DNA of 25,730 bases from Botryococcus braunii (taxonomy: Eukaryota; Chlorophyta; Trebouxiophyceae). Below, one piece after another: positions 19,101-25,730 of the stretch. The stretch is taken from NCBI GenBank assembly GCA_002005505.1, contig KV908379.1, positions 46,488 to 72,217 of the forward strand, given 5' to 3'. A program made the translations under genes and the position numbers. A model generated the notes under the pieces. It did no database searches, was not told the origin of the DNA, and was given only the letters and a program-made list of their open reading frames with translations. Positions within the stretch are counted from its first letter, which is position 1, and each line of letters opens with the position of its first letter.

Positions 19101-22100
19101 GATGAGGGGGGGTACGCGATTGCATGCGCATGTGGGAGTGGGGGAAGGGTGTAGGGAGGGGCCCGGGTGGGAAGGGGGAAAGGGGGTTCCCCAGAGGGGA
19201 GTCTTTGTTTCGAACCTCCTTTCTAGGACGGTGGCCTGGTTTGGGCTTGTGCTCATGGGCGGGAGCATTTGTATCTGCAGGGCTGGAGTGCTTAGAGGAT
19301 ATTTGTTAGTGTGGGCTGATATTGGGTATCCGTTGCTGGTTTATATGGAATGCCACTTAGTGAGTGCCTTGTAAATTTTTATGCACTCCAAATCTACGGA
19401 GGTCTCTTTCAGAGGTTTGTAAGAAGTGCCATCAGCACAGTCCTGTGTTGAATATTTGTTGACTCATATCGGTTGTGGGGTGGGGCTCGTCCTGTAGCAG
19501 TGTGATCTGCAAGGAATTTTGGCGCAGCTGGGTGCGGACTAGTCCGAGTAAGATCGCAACATTCTCCGGCCATTCTGGGGAGCCTTGGGTCCTGCTCTCA
19601 GTTGTGTGGTGGAGTCGTGTAGGTAGTTGGGCCTGGGTTTTGAGAAGGAACTGTTATGACGTTGACAGAGTGTCAAAAATGGCTGTAGATATATGCAGCC
19701 ATATTGGACTCGCACAGCGCATGGGGGACCTGCACTGCCCCCGGAGCCTGTCAGGCCAGAGGCTGCTTTGGAGGAAGATTTGCAATCAAATGGCTATAAG
19801 TTGGGGTTGATCCTGGCGTTGCAGGTGGAAATGCTGGCGCGCCAGGTCTTGCAATCTCCTGTTGAAATTGAAGTGGGTGGAAGGAGTGTGGTTAACAAGG
19901 ACATTGATCAGAGGATCGAAGTTCGTGAGGACGGGGAACGCTTCCTTCGCCTCCTGCAGATTTTGGGGGATAACTTTGACAACGGGAAGATTCTCGTCTT
20001 TGTGAACAGCCAAGAGCAGTGCGACCAGCTCTACCAAGACGTCCTCAGGGTATGAGCCCCCTCAACCCCCGCAAAAAACAAAAGTGATTGCGAAGGATCA
20101 AAACAGTCAAGCGCATTTATGACAACATCTGGAGTATACTATATATCCCCCGTACGTGTCATGATAGTGCACATGAAATGTTCTCTCAGGAAAAGGGGTG
20201 CTTCACATTCTCATCCACAATGATCCGGCGCCCCTATGTTTTCCAAGCCACAGCTTGTGTTATGCTCTCAGCCTGACAGGATCTGCTATCATCATCGTAG
20301 CTAAAGAATGTGCCACTCGGCAGTGGAAAGCTCCATAAATACGGTCCAACAGCCTCTTGCCAGGGTTTATCTTTTGAGGGAGAGGGGGCGGGGGTCCAAT
20401 GTTAGTGCTCGTATCCTTTCAAGCAGAAGCTGGAGATAGTGCACGACATGTGTATCAGTGTTTGGCATTCCCAATGCTCTCATGGTTCATCTGTGTGTTG
20501 GGACCTCTTCTGGTGGCTATGCTTCATGGTTCTCATACCCTAATTGAGCAATAGAAATCCCATGCTTATACTTGTGTGTGCTTCCTCGTGCACCCCTGTA
20601 GGGAGGCCGAGGGGCATTGGCTATATACGCTGGATGCTGCGGATGCCGTGTGCGTGAGAGGATGCTTGTTCTCATGTTCTGCAGGTGGGATACCCTGTCC
20701 TGTCGTTGCACGGTGGGAAAGATCAATCAGATCGGGAGAGCACCATCAGCGATTTCAAGACAAGTGTCAGCAACCTGCTAATAGCGACCAGTGTGGCTGC
20801 CCGTGGCTTGGATGTGAAGGATCTTGATCTAGTCATTAATTACGACACGCCCAACCATCATGAAGACTACGTCCATCGGGTTGGCCGCACAGGTAGCATC
20901 TCCCCCCCCCCCCCTTTTCGAACCCCAGCATGTGTCAGGAGGTTATGTTGGCGCATAAATGAAACAGATCTATGGGAAATTAAGTGGAGCAGAACTGAGA
21001 TTGGATGTGCTGGTGGTGCTTGGCCTGTGTGGACTCCTTGGGGTTTAATCTGCCCTTCTTTGGAATATAAATCGCCTTTTTTTATGGGCCAAGTCTCAGG
21101 TCTATGGTGGCCGGCATACTGTCTGGCTGCCCCTGTCCCCTGGCTGTGCAGCTTTGCTTCTGGCTTGTGGAGCAGCTAAGGGGCAGTTCCCTTCCCGACA
21201 GATCAGATCTGGAATGTGATTAAACACATGGCGAAGAATGTAACACAAACACTTAAAAAATTATGGAATGTGAAAATGTGATGATGTGATGCAGGTCGGG
21301 CGGGGAGGCGAGGCACAGCGATTACCTTCATCTCTCCCGCAGACGAGAAGTATGCTCCTGACTTGGTCAAAGCCCTCAAGGAGAGTGGGACTGGTGTCCC
21401 AGTGGACCTTCTGGAATTGGCGGAGTCTTTCAATGCCAAGAGGAAAGCTGGGACAGCTCATGCACATGGATCTGGGTATGGCGGGTCTGGCTTCAAGTTC
21501 AACCTGGAAGAAGATGAGCAGAGAAGAGCGGCCCGCAAGGTATACTCCGAGGCACAGGAGTATTTTCACAGAAGCTCAAAACAGCACACAATTGGCAGAG
21601 AAAGGGATTTGTAACACAGCTGACGACAATCAGTGTGGTTCAGGCATTTGCCTTGACTTTTTGCGAGCCCATGTACATGTGGGAGTGCACTGGACTTGAC
21701 AAACAGTCTTGCATCTTAAAAGTGTGAATTTGGAATAATTTTGAGGGATTGGGGGGATTTCCTGATTTTATAGTTGCCTTTACCAAGATTATATCCTGGT
21801 AGAACTATCTTTCCGTTTTCTGCTATGTCTAGCTCAGTCACCTGGATGCCATATGCCTGCATGCGCTTTTGAGTAACATATCATGAAGCCCTCCCCCGTG
21901 TCTATGAACAGATCCCCGTTCGCCTCCGTCAAATAAACACAAAAAACATGAAGAATCATCATAAGAACCATCATCATGCTTGCAGACCATCGATGAATCG
22001 ATTGAATAAGCCATCCGAAGTAGTATAGACAGCACATCCATTTGACTCTACTTGAGCAGTAGCCTGGGTTTGGGGTTTGTCGCAATCATTGGGAAAGAAA

Positions 22101-22578
22101 AGGGGTGAAATACGCTTTTCCATAATTGGGACATATGTTCCCCTGCCATGTACCCCAGGGCAAGGGTGTGAAGGGCTGTTGCTTGCTTGGGGTGTGTCCA
22201 GGCGGCGGCGAAGGATGCAGCTAAAGATGCAGGCATGTCTGACTCTGACAATGAAGATGAGGGCTCTGATATTCGCCTGGTCAAGGCCGGCGAGCAGGCG
22301 GCAAAGGATGCTGCGGCTGCCACTGCAGCTTACAATGCAGCTCTTTCAGCGGTGTGCCCTCCCCTCCCCCTCAGGGGGTCCTCTAAAGGCCGAGGATTAT
22401 CGAGGCAGTCTGCAATAACTGGAAGTCGGTATTGAGTCCTGCATCCCTGTAATTGAGCATGTAATTAGTGCCACCGGTGACCAACACTTTCGTTGCGCCC
22501 CATTGACCACCAAAAGTGTTCACTCTGACCCCCCAAAATGCAGAGGATAACAGGCGGAGGAGTACCCCCCCCCCCCCC

Positions 22579-22612
<34 letters not shown>

Positions 22613-24032
22613 ACCCCCACATCTGTGTTTGCCTTGTTGTACCCTGATTATCAAAGCTGGGCTGTTGTCAGCTAGTTGGAATGTTGCCCAGTGTTTGCTG
22701 GGGCCTGCCGACATGCTCAGGAGGGCCGTTCAAATGGAGGTAGAGTTGTTTTGAGAGGAGTGCGTGTCCTTATTCCGGCCAACGATCTCGAGGTTGTGTC
22801 CTTGCCGGGGTCTGCATTTCAGTAGCGTCATACTGAAGTCCTGATCGAGTTGGAGGATGCATATCTGTTGTTCACCAGAGTGTGGCAGCAATTGTGAGCG
22901 AAGCATTATTTAGCGATCAGGTTAGGCATGCAACCCTTAACCCTTTTTTTTGGCGTCCAGGATCTGGACCCAGTGTTGGCAGCTCGGCGCAGAGCAGCAG
23001 AGGAAACTGCTGCCCGCTTGACACTGCAAGCCATGAATGCCCCTCCACTTGCTCAGCCTCCGGCTTACGGCATTCCGGGAGAGCAGAATCCGTTAGTTGC
23101 AACTGCACAGGCGGCGGCGAATAAATTGGTACGATTACGTCGTCCTTGCGCTTTGTTGACAGTCGCATTGCAGCTTCGGTCACACATACATGCACGCACA
23201 GCGCACGCGCTCTCTCTCTCTCTCACGCACGCACGCGTGCACGTGTGCATGCGTGTGTTCGCCCGCATACTCTTTTCCCCTCTGGTTCTTGCCAAATTTT
23301 CTTTGCATGTGATGAGGTGGAAGTCTGTCATGTGCCTCTCAAGAGGCGCCGTATTTGTTCTAAATCAATGAAATTGTACCTTGTAGCAAAATTAAGGGCT
23401 TGTCATGCAGGCCCACATGCTTCAGGCAATACAAGACTGATCATTCGAAAGAAAAGCTGTTCGCTCTGATGTTGATTATGCGTTAGTTGCACTTGGATGC
23501 TGTTTGCCTTCTTCCATGTTGAGGAGGGGAAAGGTTGAGGGGCTCGATTCTATAAAGGAAAAGGGGGGGGGGGGATGCGGGGTGCTCTGGGTTTTTCATG
23601 TCATTTCCAGAACTTGGTAGGGGTGAATGCTGGACCTGCCTTAAGCGATACCCAAATGACCCTTCTATGCCGAGGGAGTCTCGTGGGCTGCGGCTTGTGC
23701 ATTTGCAGCACATGGGCGATAGTTAATAGCATAGACATGTTTGTGTAAACAGGGGTGGGTGGTGCAGACTGGGCTAAATGTCAACGTACCGGCAGCCTTT
23801 GTTGGTCATGTTCTGCCTCCCGCGATTGTGCCTCCTGTTGCCAGCAACCTAAGGGAGGAGGATCATTACGAGGCAGAGCTGGTCATCAATGACTTCCCCC
23901 AGCATGCTAGATGGAAGGTAGGGGTTTTTATTGAGTTCTGTTTTTCGGCGTTCACTCATGAGCTTTTTGTTGCAGTTTGCTCATCTATCTTGTCCTTGGG
24001 AGCGCATACGGGGTAGGTGATGCTAGCGCTTG

Positions 24033-24114
<82 letters not shown>

Positions 24115-24736
24115 GGGGGGGGGGGGGCGAGGGGGAGAGGGAGAGGGAGGGGAAGCCAGTAGAGGGAGAGAGAATGATGGGTGAAAGAGGGTGCGCTGTG
24201 TGTTGAGATCCTCTCTCCCTGTGGATTTGAAAAGAAGTTGGGTTTGCATTAATCTTTAGCCCCTGCAGGTGGCATGACGAACACTGTGCGTCTTTTTTTT
24301 TTTTTTTTTTAAGGTGGCTCCATTAAGCAGATCGTGCCCAGTGCCCATTCTGGTAATCTCTCTTGAAGCGAACTTTTTTGCCTCCTTATGGCTGGTTCAG
24401 TTATACCAGAATCTTCATCTGATAGCAATTTTTCGAAGGTTTGCAAACTAAAGGCTGCCAATGTGTGTGGTGTCGTCTGTGTTACAGGTCACACACAAGG
24501 ACTCCATGCAGGCAGTCAACGAGCTGACCGGTGCCGCCGTTACAACCAAGGGACGATACTTTGCTCCTGGCCAACCTGTTCCTGAAGGAGAGTCTAAGCT
24601 GTACTTGCTGATTGAAGGCCCGTCGGTGCAGAGTGTGAGATTGGCTAAGATTGAAATTAAGAAGATTCTGGAGGAGTCTACTGAAAAGGCCTTTCAAAAA
24701 GAGGCTCCCATGCTTGGGAGATACAGTGTGGTCTGA
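13004..24736 (+). CDS. RH42: PRP5/RH42/DDX46-type spliceosomal DEAD-box RNA helicase (14 exons, about 1100 aa)
   Basis: Nuclear DEAD-box ATPase that acts in early spliceosome assembly, loading and proofreading U2 snRNP at the branch site by contacting SF3B1. Exons: 13004-13032, 13686-14133, 14585-14698, 14921-15100, 15705-16013, about 16751-16963, 18279-18893, 19825-20049, 20685-20892, 21295-21539, 22202-22351, 22961-23128, about 23768-23917, 24488-24736. The joined frame is open for about 1100 codons, near the family length (1000-1200). Layout: arginine/glutamate/aspartate-rich N-terminus (residues 1-159), two DPLDA(F/Y)M motifs (about 239 and 289), the VDHSKIEY block, Q motif, AKTGSGKT (about 486), PTRELV, TPGR, DEAD (about 599), SAT (about 630), [11 protein letters not shown] (about 745), HRVGRTGR (about 775), GYGGSGFKF, an alanine-rich segment, and the family-specific C-terminal domain from [17 protein letters not shown] to GRYSVV. 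All catalytic motifs are intact. Least certain are the exon 6 and exon 13 acceptors. Confidence 0.95.
13686..14133 (+). CDS. RH42: PRP5 exon 2, RS/RE-like basic N-terminus
   Basis: About 149 codons dominated by Arg, Glu, Asp, Lys and some Ser, for example [17 protein letters not shown] and [18 protein letters not shown], ending RRRYASPH. This corresponds to the SR-like N-terminal region of PRP5 orthologs, known in yeast and human to bridge to U1 snRNP. The acceptor is TTTTGCAG and the donor GTAAGG. All three frames are fairly open because the DNA is a purine-rich near-repeat; this frame is chosen by splice phase. Confidence 0.85.
14585..14698 (+). CDS. RH42: PRP5 exon 3, coiled charged segment
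   Basis: 38 codons: [18 protein letters not shown], then [20 protein letters not shown]. The segment KRR.RAQEWQE matches the conserved K/R-R-R-x-R-V-x-x-W-x-E element that precedes the acidic region in PRP5 orthologs. Acceptor TTTTCCTGCAG; donor GTACGC is weak. No in-frame ATG, so it is seen only by splicing. Confidence 0.85.
14797..14823. repeat. Short (GT)n in PRP5 intron 3
   Basis: About 13 GT units in a 222-bp intron. Confidence 0.9.
14921..15100 (+). CDS. RH42: PRP5 exon 4, first DPLDAFM motif
   Basis: 60 codons: acidic sequence [18 protein letters not shown], then [28 protein letters not shown] corresponds to the W-(S/T)-L-E-(D/G) element of the family. DPLDAFM is the motif that in PRP5 proteins is implicated in contacting SF3B in U2 snRNP. 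Acceptor TGGTGCACAG, donor GTAATG. Confidence 0.9.
15283..15428. repeat. Poly-G and a tandem hairpin-bearing repeat in PRP5 intron 4
   Basis: A 16-base poly-G (15283-15298) is followed by two tandem units, 15319-15378 and 15379-15428. Each unit holds GCCGACTT, CAGCAACACTT, GTGCCGAGAGGCAC and ACGTGCCGCT. GTGCCGAGAGGCAC folds into a 5-bp stem with a GAGA loop in both units. Confidence 0.85.
15705..16013 (+). CDS. RH42: PRP5 exon 5, EAxKPIE repeats and second DPLDAYM motif
   Basis: 103 codons. Begins with four heptads of E-(A/V)-x-K-P-(I/V)-E encoded by a 21-bp minisatellite, followed by [17 protein letters not shown], a basic linker with [20 protein letters not shown], and the acidic end [11 protein letters not shown]. 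The donor GAG|GTGACA is weak; without it the frame stops near 16094. The D/E/S-rich end fits the acidic region preceding the VDHSK block in orthologs. Confidence 0.85.
16108..16225. repeat. (CA)n microsatellite with CCCACA and GCGCGC variants in PRP5 intron 5
   Basis: About 25 CA units followed by CCCACA units, GCACAC units and a short CG run. It begins about 95 bp after the exon 5 donor. Confidence 0.93.
16751..16963 (+). CDS. RH42: PRP5 exon 6, [16 protein letters not shown] block
   Basis: Contains [40 protein letters not shown] and RRRLDNLK, matching the highly conserved block just before the helicase core of PRP5/DDX46. The 3' border (AAG|GTAGGA) is secure because it joins VRGRDVPKP. The 5' border is uncertain: CTTGCCCAG before 16751 fits phase 0, CCCCTACAG before 16731 is a stronger site but would need a phase 1 partner. 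An extra small exon in between is possible. Confidence 0.85.
16964..18278 (+). other. PRP5 intron 6, the longest intron
   Basis: 1315 bp with a (GT)n tract at 18065-18122 and no other recognisable feature. The middle (17000-17950) is T-rich unique DNA without a coding signal on either strand. Confidence 0.85.
18065..18122. repeat. (GT)n microsatellite in PRP5 intron 6
   Basis: About 29 uninterrupted GT units ending in GCGGCGCACGCGC, roughly 150 bp before exon 7. Confidence 0.95.
18279..18893 (+). CDS. RH42: PRP5 exon 7, RecA domain 1 of the helicase core
   Basis: 205 codons starting [18 protein letters not shown]. In order: Q motif region with [14 protein letters not shown], motif I AKTGSGKT, Ia PTRELV, GG, Ib TPGR, motif [18 protein letters not shown], and motif III SAT near the end (FSATFPKA). 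All ATP-binding and hydrolysis residues are present. The donor GCG|GTGCGC is weak, but the join [13 protein letters not shown] is exact for the family. Reading on enters a GT microsatellite coding for CVCV repeats, an artefact. Confidence 0.97.
18976..19108. repeat. Twin (GT)n blocks with TTGATGAGG spacers in PRP5 intron 7
   Basis: Two long GT runs (about 18976-19034 and 19045-19099), each ending in TGTTTTGATGAGG or TGTTGATGAGG, suggesting a duplicated unit of GT run plus tail. They start about 80 bp after the exon 7 donor. Confidence 0.93.
19825..20049 (+). CDS. RH42: PRP5 exon 8, start of RecA domain 2
   Basis: 75 codons: [20 protein letters not shown], then [16 protein letters not shown], then [33 protein letters not shown] and the motif IV region KILVFV.SQE are typical of PRP5. 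Acceptor GCGTTGCAG, donor AGG|GTATGA. Confidence 0.95.
20685..20892 (+). CDS. RH42: PRP5 exon 9, motifs V and VI
   Basis: [20 protein letters not shown], then [20 protein letters not shown], then [14 protein letters not shown]. Motif V is [11 protein letters not shown] and motif VI HRVGRTGR is split by intron 9, which interrupts the second Gly codon in phase 1. The donor is ACAG|GTAGCA, followed closely by a poly-C run at 20906-20916. Confidence 0.96.
21295..21539 (+). CDS. RH42: PRP5 exon 10, end of helicase core
   Basis: Completes motif VI as [20 protein letters not shown], then [20 protein letters not shown], and finishes [20 protein letters not shown] then RRAARK. The G(S/T)GYGGSGFKF signature is strong for plant RH42-type proteins. 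Acceptor GTGATGCAG, donor AAG|GTATAC. Confidence 0.95.
22202..22351 (+). CDS. RH42: PRP5 exon 11, alanine/acid-rich linker
   Basis: 50 codons: [20 protein letters not shown], then [20 protein letters not shown] and [10 protein letters not shown]. Corresponds to the low-complexity Asp/Glu-then-Ala region between the helicase core and the C-terminal domain in plant orthologs. Acceptor GTGTCCAG, donor GCG|GTGTGC. Confidence 0.85.
22565..22608. repeat. Poly-C and (CA)n in PRP5 intron 11
   Basis: About 14 C followed by about 15 CA units. Confidence 0.93.
22961..23128 (+). CDS. RH42: PRP5 exon 12, linker helix
   Basis: 56 codons: [20 protein letters not shown], then [20 protein letters not shown] and [10 protein letters not shown]. 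It continues the alanine-rich linker; the [12 protein letters not shown] helix is charged and probably helical. Acceptor TGGCGTCCAG, donor TTG|GTACGA. Confidence 0.85.
23768..23917 (+). CDS. RH42: PRP5 exon 13, start of C-terminal domain
   Basis: Reads [20 protein letters not shown], then [20 protein letters not shown] and [25 protein letters not shown] is the strongest signature of PRP5/DDX46 outside the helicase core. The acceptor GGTGCAG is preferred over the AAACAG 15 bp upstream because only the former is kept in the inverted copy; both keep the frame. Donor AAG|GTAGGG. Confidence 0.88.
24041..24127. repeat. (GT)n and poly-G in PRP5 intron 13
   Basis: About 36 GT units followed by about 14 G residues. 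The inverted arm has its compound CA/CG tract at the equivalent position. Confidence 0.95.
24488..24736 (+). CDS. RH42: PRP5 exon 14, C-terminal KH-like domain and stop
   Basis: 82 codons plus [63 protein letters not shown] and an end LGRYSVV. TGAA(V/I)TT(K/R)G..F.PG...P.GE.KLYL.IEGP matches the C-terminus of plant RH42 proteins. Acceptor GTGTTACAG. The protein end GRYSVV is the usual family terminus. Confidence 0.95.
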   Translation, partial: VTHKDSMQAVNELTGAAVTTKGRYFAPGQPVPEGESKLYLLIEGPSVQSVRLAKIEIKKILEESTEKAFQKEAPMLGRYSVV

Positions 24737-25730
24737 TTTCCTTCGTCTTGGTGACCGACACCACAAATGCTTTGACATGGGGTTATCGGTACAAACACAT
24801 CGTGCCCAAGAAGCATGCACAGTTCAACTTGTCCGAAGCTCACCTGTCATCTACGGCCTCAGAGGATACTAATGTGGGCACCTTCCCCCCCCCCCCCCTC
24901 CTTGAACTTGGTACCGAAGTGGTGGCATGGGGGGTGCGGTCAGCTTTTGCCCAGTGGGCTGGCATGCTGGCGGGAAAGTCAGCTTGGCCTTGGGCTTGGT
25001 GAGGGGCAGGCTGAAGCAGAATTCAGTCATCTGTTTCTCAGTCTGGGTGTGGTCTCACAGGGTTGACCCAGCTCTACCCTCGGGCTGCTGTGCAAAAGGG
25101 GATACTTGGGCATGCCCAGCAAGCCCATTGGCCCTTTGGTCCGCGGCAGCCGTTCTGCACTCCCGCTGGTCCATTGTGCTTCCCCTCTCTGTGTTTACCC
25201 ACATGCCTTGTGCTGCTGTGTGTTTGCATGTGCCTTAGCTTTCCGTGAATCAGCTTTCCATTCTCGGAGCTGCTTGCTTGCTACAGCTGTTTGCTTTCTG
25301 CAGCTGCTTTTCCAAAGGTTGTCAGGTTGCAAACGTTGTATAGTTAAACGGAAGAACCTCATTCAGCCCCTTTTAGCTGTTTGGTTGAAGGAGGGGCAAA
25401 ATTGGGCTGCTTTGCTTTCAAGAGCTGCTTGATCTGTGGGAAGGTGGAGGGTGATTCTGACCAAGCAGGTGCTCCGTAACCTGGCGAGGTGACAGTTCTC
25501 AAGGAGGCTCCTGATTTGCCACGATGAAATCACGACGGGCAGTGGACTGGAATTCATGTCAACGTAAGTATCCACTCCCCGTCTGAGGTGTGTAACGTCC
25601 CTCCTGTTGCAACTTGGGGCTTCATCTCTGAAGGGTGCACAGTCCTGAAAGGTAAAGCCTCCTTGGAGGGGGGCAAATGAAGACGAAGACAGTGTAAGGA
25701 GGTAAGATGCAGGCGCAGAACGTCATCTGC
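24737..25730 (+). other. PRP5 3' UTR and downstream flank
   Basis: Mostly inside arm B. Holds a poly-C run (24884-24898). I see no canonical AATAAA signal at a convincing distance from the stop and no other gene. The last 60 bases are outside the duplication. Confidence 0.6.

Larger units (their letters stand above)
23700..25670 (+). repeat. Inverted-repeat arm B (native 3' end of PRP5)
   Basis: Reverse complement partner of 9465-11615. It spans the intron 12 end, exons 13 and 14, and about 930 bp beyond the stop. Matches in the flank include long runs such as CCCGCTGGTCCATTGTGCTT and CAGCTGTTTGCTTTCTGCAG in both arms. The arms enclose about 12 kb, that is the rest of the PRP5 gene. Confidence 0.92.

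Noticed and set aside
20893..21179. Continuation of PRP5 exon 9 reading [14 protein letters not shown]
   Set aside because: Intronic read-through; splicing to 21295 restores the HRVGRTGRAGR motif exactly.

Overview
This window is eukaryotic nuclear DNA, almost certainly from the green plant lineage. It holds long introns, very dense dinucleotide microsatellites and poly-G tracts, and two spliced plus-strand genes that can be read by splicing in silico. The helicase gene resembles plant RH42 more than animal DDX46 as I remember them ([30 protein letters not shown]). The loose microsatellite-rich structure would suit a streptophyte alga or an early land plant such as a charophyte, but the species is a guess.

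Layout. Positions 1-3493 are the 3' end of an ARIADNE-type RBR E3 ubiquitin ligase gene, with three Ariadne-domain exons, a low-complexity tail and a terminal RanBP2-type zinc finger; its 5' part lies outside the window. Positions 3500-9460 contain no gene I can support. They hold GA, GT and poly-G tracts, three degenerate tandem arrays, a 160-bp tandem duplication and what looks like a decayed second copy of the ARI zinc-finger exon. Positions 9465-11615 are one arm of a large inverted duplication carrying the last two exons of the downstream gene on the minus strand. Positions 13004-24736 are an apparently complete 14-exon gene for the spliceosomal DEAD-box ATPase PRP5 (plant RH42, human DDX46), about 1100 residues. 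Positions 23700-25670 are the other arm: the gene's own last two exons plus 3' flank.

The two genes are functionally unrelated as far as the sequence shows: protein ubiquitination, and pre-mRNA branch-site recognition by U2 snRNP. The most striking structure is the inverted duplication. The minus-strand copy keeps its intron, splice sites, reading frame and stop. Its 3' flank is nearly identical to the gene's, yet in the final exon about 24 of 82 amino acids differ, with only about 7 purely silent codon changes. Other unusual points are two DPLDA(F/Y)M motifs in consecutive PRP5 exons, a homology-supported GC-AG intron in the ARI gene, and an apparently perfect 151-bp tandem duplication.
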